DNA from: Luteibacter aegosomatissinici
GTDB taxonomy: Bacteria; Pseudomonadota; Gammaproteobacteria; Xanthomonadales; Rhodanobacteraceae
DNA length: 64,000 nt
Assembly: GCF_023078495.1 (NCBI RefSeq)
Contig: NZ_CP095742.1
Coordinates: 3,162,001-3,226,000 of the forward strand
Reading direction: 5' to 3'
In this document: in pieces, positions 1 to 9,497 of the stretch
How positions within the stretch are numbered: position 1 is the stretch's first letter
Layout: every line of letters starts with the position of its first letter
The notes under the pieces: generated by a model
Database searches by the model: none
The model's input: only the letters and a program-made list of their open reading frames with translations
Told to the model about the DNA's origin: nothing
Made by a program: the position numbers and the translations under genes

Positions 1-2701
1 AGGAAATGCTCTCCAGGTACTTGCCACGCCAGTTGTACGCGACGCGGACCTGCACGGGGCCCTTCTCGTAGTACAGGCTGGCGTTGGCCGAATCGCCGAT
101 ACCGGGAACCGCGAACTTGCCCGCTGTCGAGATGAGGCCCGGGCTCAGCGAGGTGCTGCTCTTCACATGCGTGTAGTTCAGCGCCATGCCCAGGCCATCG
201 AACGGATCGGGCAGCAGGTTCTTGAACTGATAGTTGAAGGTCAGCTCTTCGCCGTAGATGTTCGACGAGTTCAGGTTGACCGGCTGGGTAAGCGACCAGG
301 TCAGGGGCTGCCCGCTGTTCTGGTCGGTCAGGAACTGCACCGGCGTGCTCACCAGCGTGCTGAAGTTGCTGACCTTCTTGTAGAAGCCTTCCAGCGCGAG
401 GTAGCTGGCGTCGTCGATGTACCACTCCAGGCCCATGTCGTAGTTCCGCGAGGAATACGGCTGGAGCTGTGGGTTACCGCGCGAGATGGTCAGCGAGTTC
501 GGGCGCACGCCGTAGCTCGTGTTGTAGTAGAGGTTGCTGAGCTGCGGCGGGGTCAGGGTCTTCGAGAGCGAGAAGCGGTAGACCAGGTTATCCAGCAGGG
601 TCCACTTGAAGTTCATCGACGGCAGCCACTTGTGGTAACCGCCCTGGGCCGACTGCGGAGCCAGCGGGCCGTAGGATACCTGGGCATTGCTGGTGTCGTT
701 CGGGTCGACGTAGTACGTCACCGGCGGCTGGTTCACTGCGGTGGACGTCGAGACGACGTTGAGATACCGAACACCCACATCGAGCGCCCAGGGCATGTTC
801 CACGCGTTGCCTTCGAAGATCGCCCTGGTGAAGAACGCCTTCTGGTTCTCGCCCACGTTGTTGTAGCTACCGGGGTTGGGGGCAGCATCCAGGGTCCCGC
901 CGTTCGCTGCCAGGCCGGCAAGCAAGGCGTTGCGCTTGTCGTCCGGGAGCTGGTTGTACGCGGCCGGCGACGCCAGCCAGGCCAGGTAGGCACGCGGGTC
1001 GTACTGGATCCACTCGGACGGCGCGCCGGGCGACGACACGCCGTGGATCTTCGACGGCGCCTCGTAGACGTAGGCACCGACGGCTTCCGGCGGCACGTTG
1101 AGGGAGTAACCGCAGTAGGCGTTGCAGAGGATGCCGTTAGGCGTACCCCAGCTATCCGACTTCACCCACTGCTTGGTGTACTGGACGCCCGCTTGCAGCC
1201 GGGTGAGCACGCCGTCGTTGAAGGCCTTATCGAGCTTGAGCTGGTAGTTGTTGACCTTGTTGGTCACGTTGTTGCCCGAACCCGCATTACAGCAGTGCGC
1301 CGAAAGGTTCGACATGTCGGTGGTCGACAGGATGTTGGAATAGCTCGGCGGCTCGCTGTTGCCACCATTGGTCCAGGTGGGGTTGGTGCCGAAGTTCTTT
1401 GCACCAATCACCAGGAAGTAGCCGTTCGGGCTTTCCTTGTTCCACGCCTTGGAGCTGGAGACATCCAGGCTCAGCTTGGTGTCCTGGTCGATATCGAAAC
1501 CGAGGTTCAGGCCGTTCTGGTAGCTCTTTTCGTAGCTCGGCGCGTAGGACATGACGTAGTCGTTCGCCATGACGTTGGGGCCCTGGCTCTTGCGCACGAA
1601 GTTGAGTGCGGTGCCGTTCGGGTCCACCGTCATCGACTGGATATCGCCGGTGTTGCCGTACTCACCGAACTCATGCTCGAGCCCGTCCACCTTGTAGCTC
1701 GAGAACAAGGTATCGAACTGCACCGTCAGCTGGTCGATCGGCTTCCAGTCAATGGCACCGCTGACACCCTTGCGGGTACGCGTTTCGTCCAGCACGTTGG
1801 TCGCCAGGGTCTCCGGCACGGCAACGTTGGCATACGTCGGCGTGGTCTGGTTCGGGTCAACCGAGATGTTCTGCCCGGCATACCAGGAGTTGGCCTGGGT
1901 ATTGAGCTGGGTATCCTTCCGCTTGTAGTACGTGGCGTTGGCCATCCAGCCGAACGTGTGATCCGCATTCGTCCAGCCCAGCAGGCCGGAAGCCTTCGGC
2001 GTGGTCTTGCCCTCCCAGGAGCCCGTCAGGTTGCTGTTGACGCCAGCCCCGCTCCACGCGCCGTGGTAACCGCTGAAGTCGAGAGGCCGTGCGGTCTGGA
2101 TATCCACCACGCCACCGATATCCACTTCGGAAATGTCAGCCGAGGAGGTCTTGTTGACCTGGGCCACGCTGATGATTTCCGATGGCAGCACATCGAAGTT
2201 GAAGGCGCGCGATCCGGAGGCCGTGGCCATGGGCCGGCCATTCACCGTGACGGCCACGAAGTCCGGGCCGAAGCCACGCACGGCGATCTGGCTGGATTCG
2301 CCGCCGCTGCGGTTCACCGATACGCCGGGCACGCGCTGGAGTGCGTCCGCCACGTTGGGATCGGGGAACTTGCCCGCCTCCTCGGCGGAGATGGAGTCGA
2401 CGACGTTGACCGCATCCTGCTTGATCGCCTGCGCGCGCTGCAGCGCGGCCAACTGGCCCGTGACGGCCACGGCGCCCAACTCGGTGACTTTCTTCTCGTC
2501 GGTGTTATCCGCGGCCGGCTTGGCGGCCTTCGCGGGCTTGGCCGCCTGCGCCGCTGGCGTGGCTGAAGGCGTCACCGCAGGCGTCGCATCCGGACCGGTT
2601 GCGGTCTGCGCAAACAAAGGTGCGCCGTAGCCCACCACCATAGCGACACCCGTGACCACGAGCGACCGCCGCACGGCGACCGCCAACTTCGTTAGCTGCA
2701 T
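1..2701 (-). CDS. TonB-dependent receptor, 3' end outside window
   Basis: Outer-membrane active transporter of the large Xanthomonas-type TonB receptor class. Translation from the ATG at 2701 gives a signal peptide, an Ala/Pro/Lys-rich linker, a TonB-box-like stretch (ELGAVAVTGQ), and a plug domain with typical motifs (FPDPNVADALQRVPGVSVNR, then IAVRGFGPDF and NGRP). The frame stays open for about 900 codons to position 1, where the barrel sequence reads VRVAYNWRGKYLESIS, so only the last strands are missing. It diverges from a GH95 fucosidase gene across 285 bp, which suggests, but does not prove, oligosaccharide uptake. The long plus-strand reading frame over it is a codon-usage shadow. Confidence 0.93.
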   Translation of the reverse strand, partial: MQLTKLAVAVRRSLVVTGVAMVVGYGAPLFAQTATGPDATPAVTPSATPAAQAAKPAKAAKPAADNTDEKKVTELGAVAVTGQLAALQRAQAIKQDAVNVVDSISAEEAGKFPDPNVADALQRVPGVSVNRSGGESSQIAVRGFGPDFVAVTVNGRPMATASGSRAFNFDVLPSEIISVAQVNKTSSADISEVDIGGVVDIQTARPLDFSGYHGAWSGAGVNSNLTGSWEGKTTPKASGLLGWTNADHTFGWMANATYYKRKDTQLNTQANSWYAGQNISVDPNQTTPTYANVAVPETLATNVLDETRTRKGVSGAIDWKPIDQLTVQFDTLFSSYKVDGLEHEFGEYGNTGDIQSMTVDPNGTALNFVRKSQGPNVMANDYVMSYAPSYEKSYQNGLNLGFDIDQDTKLSLDVSSSKAWNKESPNGYFLVIGAKNFGTNPTWTNGGNSEPPSYSNILSTTDMSNLSAHCCNAGSGNNVTNKVNNYQLKLDKAFNDGVLTRLQAGVQYTKQWVKSDSWGTPNGILCNAYCGYSLNVPPEAVGAYVYEAPSKIHGVSSPGAPSEWIQYDPRAYLAWLASPAAYNQLPDDKRNALLAGLAANGGTLDAAPNPGSYNNVGENQKAFFTRAIFEGNAWNMPWALDVGVRYLNVVSTSTAVNQPPVTYYVDPNDTSNAQVSYGPLAPQSAQGGYHKWLPSMNFKWTLLDNLVYRFSLSKTLTPPQLSNLYYNTSYGVRPNSLTISRGNPQLQPYSSRNYDMGLEWYIDDASYLALEGFYKKVSNFSTLVSTPVQFLTDQNSGQPLTWSLTQPVNLNSSNIYGEELTFNYQFKNLLPDPFDGLGMALNYTHVKSSTSLSPGLISTAGKFAVPGIGDSANASLYYEKGPVQVRVAYNWRGKYLESIS

Positions 2702-2986
2702 GGTTACCCTCCCCGACTTTGTGGACTAAACCCCGATAAGCAAACACGGCTTGCTACCCGATGCTTACCGGTGCCGCTCCCTAGGGCGGCACCACAAAGC
2801 CTCGTTTTTCCCCGTCACCGCAAACGTCAGACAGAGCCTTCAGCAGCTACCGCTCATTTGTAGTACTTATTGATCGTTGCTCAAATTCGGCCCTCTCAAC
2901 AAGCTGCGCCGCAGCATGACAAGGCCTTCGGGGGCGGTTTAGATTTATTTGTCTTACAAATCAACTCATAGGGCCTGGCAGCGCCG
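2702..2986. promoter_or_regulatory. divergent promoter region between TonB receptor and GH95 gene
   Basis: This 285 bp gap must hold the promoters of both divergent genes. It contains a short perfect dyad ATTTGT-CTT-ACAAAT at 2947-2961, 25 bp before the GH95 start, which could be an operator. No clear sigma-70 pair was identified. Confidence 0.35.
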
Positions 2987-5434
2987 ATGACGAGCGAGTC
3001 CGATTCAAAGGCAGGCAACGGCGAACGACAGGCCAACCGGATGGATCGGCGCCAGTTCCTGAAGGTGAGCGGCACCATGGCCACCCTGCTTCCCTGGCTT
3101 GCGTTGCCCCGCTTTACGGAAGGCAAGCCCGTGCAACGCCCCGCAGGCCCTCTCCCCGCGACCGCAGCGCGCCATGCCCTCTGGTACGACACGCCTGCGG
3201 CCGAAGCAAACCTGCTGCGCGAAGGCTTACCGGTTGGCAACGGCCGCATCGGCGCGCTTGTGGGTGGTGACCCGGCATCCACATGCCTGTACCTCACGGA
3301 CGCCTCCATGTGGCTGGGCAAGCGCGATGTGGCGCTGGGTCAGGATGGCCAGTTCGATTATTCGACCCAGTCTTTTGGCAGCCTGGTCATGCTTGCCAGG
3401 CTGTACCTGTCGATCGACGGGCACGATGCCGCGCACATCAGCCACTACCGGCGAGAGCTCGACCTGGACCAGGGCTACCTGCGGATTTCCTATCGAAAGG
3501 ACGGTATCGGTTACAACTGGAACATATTTGCCAGCCACCCCGATGATGTCATCGCCATCCAGGTCTCGCAGACCGCCGGGGGCACGTTCAGTGGCTCGCT
3601 GACGTGTCATGGCATGCACGGCGATGTAACTCGCGCTGTATCCGTGAACGGTGACGGGATGGCGGCTTGTCAGTTCGACGGCACGCTGGCCAACGGCCTG
3701 CGGTACGCCGCGCATGCCCTCGCGTCGGCATCGTCGGGACGTCTCGACACTAACGGCGAAGCCGTTCATTTTGCGAACTGCAGCACACTTTCCATCATCG
3801 TATGCGGCGGCACCAACTACACACCGGACGTAGCAGCGGAGTACATGGATGCCACGCTGAATCCACTGGTCCTTGCCACCCGCAAGGCCAGCACCGCTGC
3901 ACGGCAGGACCCTGTCACCCTGCTCCATACCCATGTCGCCGATTACCGCTCCCTGTTCGACGCCATGCATGTCGACCTGGGCGCATCGACCACGACGCAG
4001 CGCGCCATGGACACGTGGGCGCGCCTCAAGGCCCGCGCCGAGACCGGTTCGTCCGCCGATCCGGAATTCGAGGCGACGTACCTTCAGTACGGCCGGTACC
4101 TCACGATCGCTGGCTCAAGGGATAGCTTGCCGACCGGCCTGCAAGGCTTATGGCTCGACAGCAACGAATCACCGTGGATGGCCGATTATCACAACGACAT
4201 CAACATCCAGATGAACTACTGGCTGCCTGACCGGGCCGCCCTGCCATCCTGCTTCGATCCCTTCACCCGGTACTGCCTTAGCCAGGTGGGCGCGTGGACC
4301 GAAGCCACCCGCAAACACTTCAACGATCCGCGGAACAACTACCGGAACAGCTCGGGGAAGCTCGCCGGCTGGACCGTGGGCATCTCCACCAATATCTACG
4401 GTGGTGGTGGGTGGCGCTGGCACCCGGCCGGCAACGCCTGGCTGTGTAACAACCTGTGGCAGCACTACCAGTACCGCCCCGACCCCACCTACCTTGCGCA
4501 GATCTATCCGCTCTTGAAGGGCGCCTGTGAGTTTTGGGAGGCGCGACTGCTGACGGTAAGCGTGAAAGATCCCGCATCGGGCCATATGCGCGAGGTCCTT
4601 ATCGACGATGCCGACTGGTCGCCGGAACACGGCCCCACCGATGCGAAGGGCAACACGTATTCACAGGAATGGGTGTGGGATCTGTTTGAAAACTATCGTC
4701 AGGCCAGCGCGTTGCTGGGCAAGGATGCGGACTACGCCGCCACCGTAGCTCAACTACAGGCGCGGCTCTATCTTCCACAGGTAAGCCCCAGAACAGGCTG
4801 GCTCGAGGAATGGATGTCACCGGATGACCTGGGCGAACCCCAACACCGGCACCTCTCCCCGCTGGTCGGCTTTTTTCCCGGGGACAGGATCCGTACGGAC
4901 AACAGCCCGCCCGCATTGATCGAGGGCGTGACGAAGCTGCTTGAGGCGCGTGGCACCGGGGGCTACGGCTGGGCCAGTGCATGGCGCGCCATGTGCTGGG
5001 CGCGCCTAGGCCAAGCGGAAAAGGCCTACCAGCTCGTCCTCAACAACCTCAAGCCTTCCGTACAACGAAGCAACGGCACCGCGCTCAACCTGTTCGATAT
5101 GTACCAGTTGGACGCCGACCACGATGCCTTCCAGATCGATGCGAACTACGGCACGCCAACGGCCATGCTGGAGATGCTTGTCTCATCGCGGCCAGGGGTG
5201 ATCCGCCTCCTGCCTGCCTTGCCCACGGCGTGGGCTGCGTCGGGGAGCGTGACCGGCATCGGCGCACGCGGCGGCTTCCAGGTCGACCTGGCGTGGAAAC
5301 AGGGGAAGGTCACGTCAGTGACGGTGCGCAGCGTCGGTGGGAAGACGACCCGATTGATGCACGGATCGTGGGTAAAGGACATCACGCTGCCGCGCGGTGG
5401 GGCGGTGACGCTGTCCCCGAACGAATCTGCATAG
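2987..5434 (+). CDS. GH95 family glycoside hydrolase (alpha-L-fucosidase-like)
   Basis: Probable exo-acting alpha-L-fucosidase (GH95; some members act on alpha-L-galactosides) releasing terminal sugars from plant oligosaccharides in the periplasm. The N-terminus carries a Tat-type signal (RRQFLKVSG), and Met19 at 3041 may be the true start. Neither start has a strong ribosome site. Family landmarks are the N-terminal LPVGNGRIGALVGG stretch, the central HGPTDAKGNTYSQEWVWDLF region, GYGWASAWRAMCWARLG, and FQIDANYGTPTAMLEML followed by LLPALPTAW. The length of 815 residues fits the family. It diverges from a TonB receptor, and a GH35 galactosidase lies 8 kb downstream. Substrate is inferred. Confidence 0.9.
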   Translation: MTSESDSKAGNGERQANRMDRRQFLKVSGTMATLLPWLALPRFTEGKPVQRPAGPLPATAARHALWYDTPAAEANLLREGLPVGNGRIGALVGGDPASTCLYLTDASMWLGKRDVALGQDGQFDYSTQSFGSLVMLARLYLSIDGHDAAHISHYRRELDLDQGYLRISYRKDGIGYNWNIFASHPDDVIAIQVSQTAGGTFSGSLTCHGMHGDVTRAVSVNGDGMAACQFDGTLANGLRYAAHALASASSGRLDTNGEAVHFANCSTLSIIVCGGTNYTPDVAAEYMDATLNPLVLATRKASTAARQDPVTLLHTHVADYRSLFDAMHVDLGASTTTQRAMDTWARLKARAETGSSADPEFEATYLQYGRYLTIAGSRDSLPTGLQGLWLDSNESPWMADYHNDINIQMNYWLPDRAALPSCFDPFTRYCLSQVGAWTEATRKHFNDPRNNYRNSSGKLAGWTVGISTNIYGGGGWRWHPAGNAWLCNNLWQHYQYRPDPTYLAQIYPLLKGACEFWEARLLTVSVKDPASGHMREVLIDDADWSPEHGPTDAKGNTYSQEWVWDLFENYRQASALLGKDADYAATVAQLQARLYLPQVSPRTGWLEEWMSPDDLGEPQHRHLSPLVGFFPGDRIRTDNSPPALIEGVTKLLEARGTGGYGWASAWRAMCWARLGQAEKAYQLVLNNLKPSVQRSNGTALNLFDMYQLDADHDAFQIDANYGTPTAMLEMLVSSRPGVIRLLPALPTAWAASGSVTGIGARGGFQVDLAWKQGKVTSVTVRSVGGKTTRLMHGSWVKDITLPRGGAVTLSPNESA

Positions 5435-5488
5435 CGAGTGGGCTGCCGCGCGGTGCGGCTGACGCCAACATGGCTGCGCCCATCACCC

Positions 5489-7066
5489 TCATGCACTGGC
5501 CTGCCTTGCAACACGCTCGAGCCAAAGAAACGAAGCAAACGCCGAGGCCGCGGGGTGCGAGTGCGTCTCCGCGATGGTCTGTAGCAACGCGAGCACGGCT
5601 TCCCGTTTCACCAATCCGAGATCAGCCAACGCGCATTCGCCCAGTTGCGCCGCGAGGCGGCCCGCGTGCCGCGCAAGGAGCGGCGGCAGCACGTTCGCAA
5701 AGGTTTCCTTGAGATAGCCCTTGGGGAACACATCGCCGCCCAGGTGGCTTTCAAGATACCTCCGCATCACCTCCCGCCCCTCACGGCTACTTCGGGGCAG
5801 CCGATGGCAGAAGTAGGCCAGCCGCGGATCACTCAGCGGGTGCACTGGCCACTGCCCATGCTTGAGTAAGTCCGGCGCCCGGCACGCGTTGGCGAGCAGC
5901 GAGGTGACTGGCACCGGGCTGAGCGGCGCATCGAACAGGGGCCGGCCGTGCGCAGCGGCAAGTGCCGTCGGGGTCAGCAAGGCTTCCGCATAGCTGCGTG
6001 CGTCACGGCCCCACAACGGCCCCCTGGCGGTCTCTTCGGAAACTTCATTGAGGTACGCAGGGAAGAGCTCATCACCGCCCACGCCAGTGAACAGCGTGTG
6101 GCGCCCGTTATCGCGCGCGGAAGCCCACAAGGCCGAGCAGGCTTCCAGATAGAACTCGCGGCAAAAGCCGTAGGGCTCGGCGGGCAGCGCCAGATCCAAC
6201 CCCGGCGGAAACGCGGTGATGTCCACCGTATGGTCGGCAAGGCCGAGGCGTTCGGCGATACGTTGGCGGCGGTGCGCCTGCGGCGCACGCACCTCGCCAT
6301 CAAGCAGGATGCCTTTGCTATCGATGTCGCGATGGCGCTGGGCGAGCGCCACCGCGACGGTCGCCGAATCCATGCCGCCACTGAGTTCCAGCGACGCCGC
6401 ACCGTCGGGCCATGGCCGCAGTGACACCGCGCGCTGCAGTGCTTCCGAAAACCCGGGCAACCGGTCCTCGCCATCCTCTGCGGGTGGACCGCCCTCCTCC
6501 ATCGCTTCGGGGTAGCGGTAGCGTGCCCGCCCCGGCTCGACGTGCAGCGATGCTCGCTCGGTGAGCAGCACCACACCGGCGTACAGCTGCCGCGCCGCGT
6601 ACGTGGTGCGCAACGCCAGCTGATGGCTCGCCACTTCCGTATCAAGCAGCGCGGGGTAGCGAGCAAAGTCAGCCGAATCCCACGAGAGGGTGACCCGGTC
6701 ATCCCCGACCGCACAATAGACCGGCGCGGTGCCGAGCATGCCGGCACGAACGCGCACGCGCCGTCCGGCTTGCGCCACTTCGACCATCACATAATCGAGC
6801 GGCCACAGCAGGCACGCCTGGTGAATGGCGTGATACGTCGCTTCATCACGTGCATCGACGATGGGACCGTGGACGTTCGCATGCCCGCCTGAATCGGCCT
6901 GACGCTCCCTGACCACCATGAACCATCGACCTGGCGCACGCACCAACACAGTCTCGAGCATGGGATGCGCGTACGGCGTCATACGGCTAGTCCCTAACCA
7001 CAACGAACCTTCGCGCCACACCGGCTCAAATGACAGGTCGGCTAACGCCACTTCGGCCTTGATCAC
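5489..7066 (-). CDS. asparagine-synthetase-like ATP-dependent enzyme, lasso-cyclase-like
   Basis: A 525-residue protein of the AsnB/beta-lactam synthetase/lasso cyclase superfamily. The start is GTG with a GAGGGAG ribosome site. The N-terminus (MIKAEV) lacks the Cys2 nucleophile of true glutamine-dependent AsnB, so ammonia cannot be made from glutamine in the usual way. The C-terminal synthetase domain is intact: pyrophosphate loop SGGMDS at 229-234, GVGGDELFP at 328-336, and a late lysine in FPKGYLKE near 449-453. Such proteins adenylate a carboxylate and form an amide, as lasso cyclases do. A 54-residue peptide gene lies immediately upstream behind a terminator. No lasso B protease gene is adjacent. 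Function as a peptide-modifying cyclase is inference; a free-standing amidotransferase remains possible. Confidence 0.8.
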   Translation of the reverse strand: MIKAEVALADLSFEPVWREGSLWLGTSRMTPYAHPMLETVLVRAPGRWFMVVRERQADSGGHANVHGPIVDARDEATYHAIHQACLLWPLDYVMVEVAQAGRRVRVRAGMLGTAPVYCAVGDDRVTLSWDSADFARYPALLDTEVASHQLALRTTYAARQLYAGVVLLTERASLHVEPGRARYRYPEAMEEGGPPAEDGEDRLPGFSEALQRAVSLRPWPDGAASLELSGGMDSATVAVALAQRHRDIDSKGILLDGEVRAPQAHRRQRIAERLGLADHTVDITAFPPGLDLALPAEPYGFCREFYLEACSALWASARDNGRHTLFTGVGGDELFPAYLNEVSEETARGPLWGRDARSYAEALLTPTALAAAHGRPLFDAPLSPVPVTSLLANACRAPDLLKHGQWPVHPLSDPRLAYFCHRLPRSSREGREVMRRYLESHLGGDVFPKGYLKETFANVLPPLLARHAGRLAAQLGECALADLGLVKREAVLALLQTIAETHSHPAASAFASFLWLERVARQASA

Positions 7067-7084
7067 CCACGGACTCCCTCGACG

Positions 7085-7113
7085 AAAAAGCCGCCCCTGT
7101 AATGAGGCGGCTT
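7085..7113 (-). terminator. intrinsic terminator between peptide gene and cyclase-like gene
   Basis: Read on the minus strand, AAGCCGCC (7113-7106) and GGCGGCTT (7095-7088) form a perfect 8 bp stem with a 10-base loop, followed by a T run. It lies after the peptide stop and just before the ribosome site of the cyclase-like gene, so it probably makes the peptide transcript far more abundant than the enzyme transcript by partial termination. Confidence 0.85.
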
Positions 7114-7149
7114 CGCTTTCGTACAGCGGCTAGGAACGATGCCCGGGAC

Positions 7150-7314
7150 TCAGCCCCAGTCGCCGCCACTGTGCGTGGAGCCGATGCGGCCAATATCGCC
7201 GACATCATCGATCTTCGGTGCCCACTTCATTGACGTGGCTGCAGGCTGCATCGGGCCATCCATCTGGATTCCGAAGAGGTTGACGTCGTGCATCGGCTGG
7301 TCGCGCTTTTCCAT
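7150..7314 (-). CDS. 54-residue putative RiPP precursor peptide
   Basis: A small gene starting at ATG 7314 with a well-placed GGAG ribosome site (GGAGCGTTAAC before the ATG) and ending with TGA at 7150. The peptide begins MEKRDQPMHDVNLFG, has a middle MKWAPKIDDVGD (residues 29-40), and ends GSTHSGGDWG. The PKIDDVG part resembles the P-x-L/I-x3-G element of lasso leader peptides, which binds the RRE. The C-terminus is Gly/Ser/Asp-rich with an Asp three residues from the end. It has no signal peptide and no cysteine. It sits directly upstream of an asparagine-synthetase-like gene. The canonical lasso arrangement (Thr at -2, Gly or similar at +1, ring acid at 7-9, long tail) is not clearly met, so the product class is unknown. 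Confidence 0.65.
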   Translation of the reverse strand: MEKRDQPMHDVNLFGIQMDGPMQPAATSMKWAPKIDDVGDIGRIGSTHSGGDWG

Positions 7315-7422
7315 GTTAACGCTCCGAAGGTTGTTGGCCGCCCTACGCGGCTCATCGACCGTAGCATAGGGGTGGCAACGCGAGAGCGCCGAGGACTATG
7401 CATTATCGGAACGTCGGTCCCG

Positions 7423-8792
<1,370 letters not shown>

Positions 8793-8819
8793 TTAGTGCA
8801 CCCCACCGGCAGCACAGAC

Positions 8820-8848
8820 GGCCTGGGCAACGACTGTCCAGGCCTTTG
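8820..8848 (+). terminator. kdsA terminator
   Basis: GGCCTGG (8820-8826) pairs with CCAGGCC (8838-8844), followed by TTTGT. The position 28 bp after the kdsA stop fits an intrinsic terminator with a short T tract. Confidence 0.65.
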
Positions 8849-8871
8849 TGCCATGGGCCAGCCCCGGCCTA

Positions 8872-9378
8872 CTAGCCGACCCAGTGAATATGGTTACCGA
8901 GCGCCGCCCAAAGCGCTCCCGCGCCCACGGCGCCCCAACTCCCGAGTTTCACCATTCCCCAGATCCGGTGTTCCCACGTCGCAAGCCTTCTGACCTCCAA
9001 GGCAAGGTCATTGACGGTAGAAGCGAGGGCCTTGATCGCCGATTCCACCGCATCGAAGCGCTTATCGACAGCATCAAATCGCCTGTCGACTGCTTCGAAT
9101 CGCCGATCAACCGCTTCGAACCGTTTATCGACGTCATCGAAACGCTTGTCGATGGCTTCGAAACGCTTGTCGATAGCTTCGAAGCGCTTGTCGATAGCTT
9201 CGAAACGCTTGTCGACGGCCTCGAATTGCTTGTCGTGGGAATCGAAACGCTGATCATGGCGCGCAAGGATGCTCATGATCTCGACGTGCACTTCGTGATA
9301 CGCGAGGCTACCTGCATATGACCTTGGCTTATTGACCTGAGCCCGCCCACAACCCCGTTTTGTTGCGCGAACGCTCAT
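8872..9378 (-). CDS. heptad-repeat coiled-coil protein with C-terminal membrane helix
   Basis: 168 residues starting at 9378 behind an almost perfect Shine-Dalgarno sequence (AAAGGAGGTGA), so it should be translated efficiently. Residues 41-112 are about ten consecutive seven-residue repeats of the type KRFEAID/RRFEAVD, giving an uninterrupted parallel coiled coil. A predicted single transmembrane helix follows near 143-162 (LGSWGAVGAGALWAAL). No signal peptide is evident, so the coiled coil is probably cytoplasmic and tail-anchored. The repeats resemble those in DUF1640-type or phage-associated hypothetical proteins, but no function can be given. It converges with kdsA. Confidence 0.8.
   Translation of the reverse strand: MSVRATKRGCGRAQVNKPRSYAGSLAYHEVHVEIMSILARHDQRFDSHDKQFEAVDKRFEAIDKRFEAIDKRFEAIDKRFDDVDKRFEAVDRRFEAVDRRFDAVDKRFDAVESAIKALASTVNDLALEVRRLATWEHRIWGMVKLGSWGAVGAGALWAALGNHIHWVG
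9043..9258 (-). repeat. 21-bp tandem repeats encoding heptads
   Basis: The heptad region is built from 21 bp tandem units such as GTCGATAGCTTCGAAACGCT on the plus strand. Neighbouring units are nearly identical at the DNA level, so copy number can probably vary by slippage without breaking the frame. Confidence 0.8.
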
Positions 9379-9497
9379 GCTTCACCTCCTTTGTATTGAT
9401 AGCGCAATGGAGGTTACTGCCCTGATCAATCCCGCGTATGTAGGCGAACGCTCAAAGTTATTAGCCTAAATCTGACAAACATGTAGGTGCGACGTGA

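Noticed and set aside
167-2566. 799-codon plus-strand open frame
   Set aside because: It is antisense to the TonB receptor, whose motifs are unmistakable on the minus strand; the translation is Val/Arg-rich shadow sequence.
5435-7422. canonical lasso peptide cluster
   Set aside because: No B1/B2 protease or isopeptidase gene is present and the peptide core does not fit the lasso rule, so it is reported only as a RiPP-like pair.
9040-9260. regular repeats that could be taken for a CRISPR array
   Set aside because: The units are 21 bp without spacers and encode in-frame heptads of a coiled coil.
8848-9321. plus-strand frame with repeats such as SFETLVDSFEAL
   Set aside because: Antisense of the heptad-repeat gene; the minus-strand gene has an ideal ribosome site and a membrane helix.
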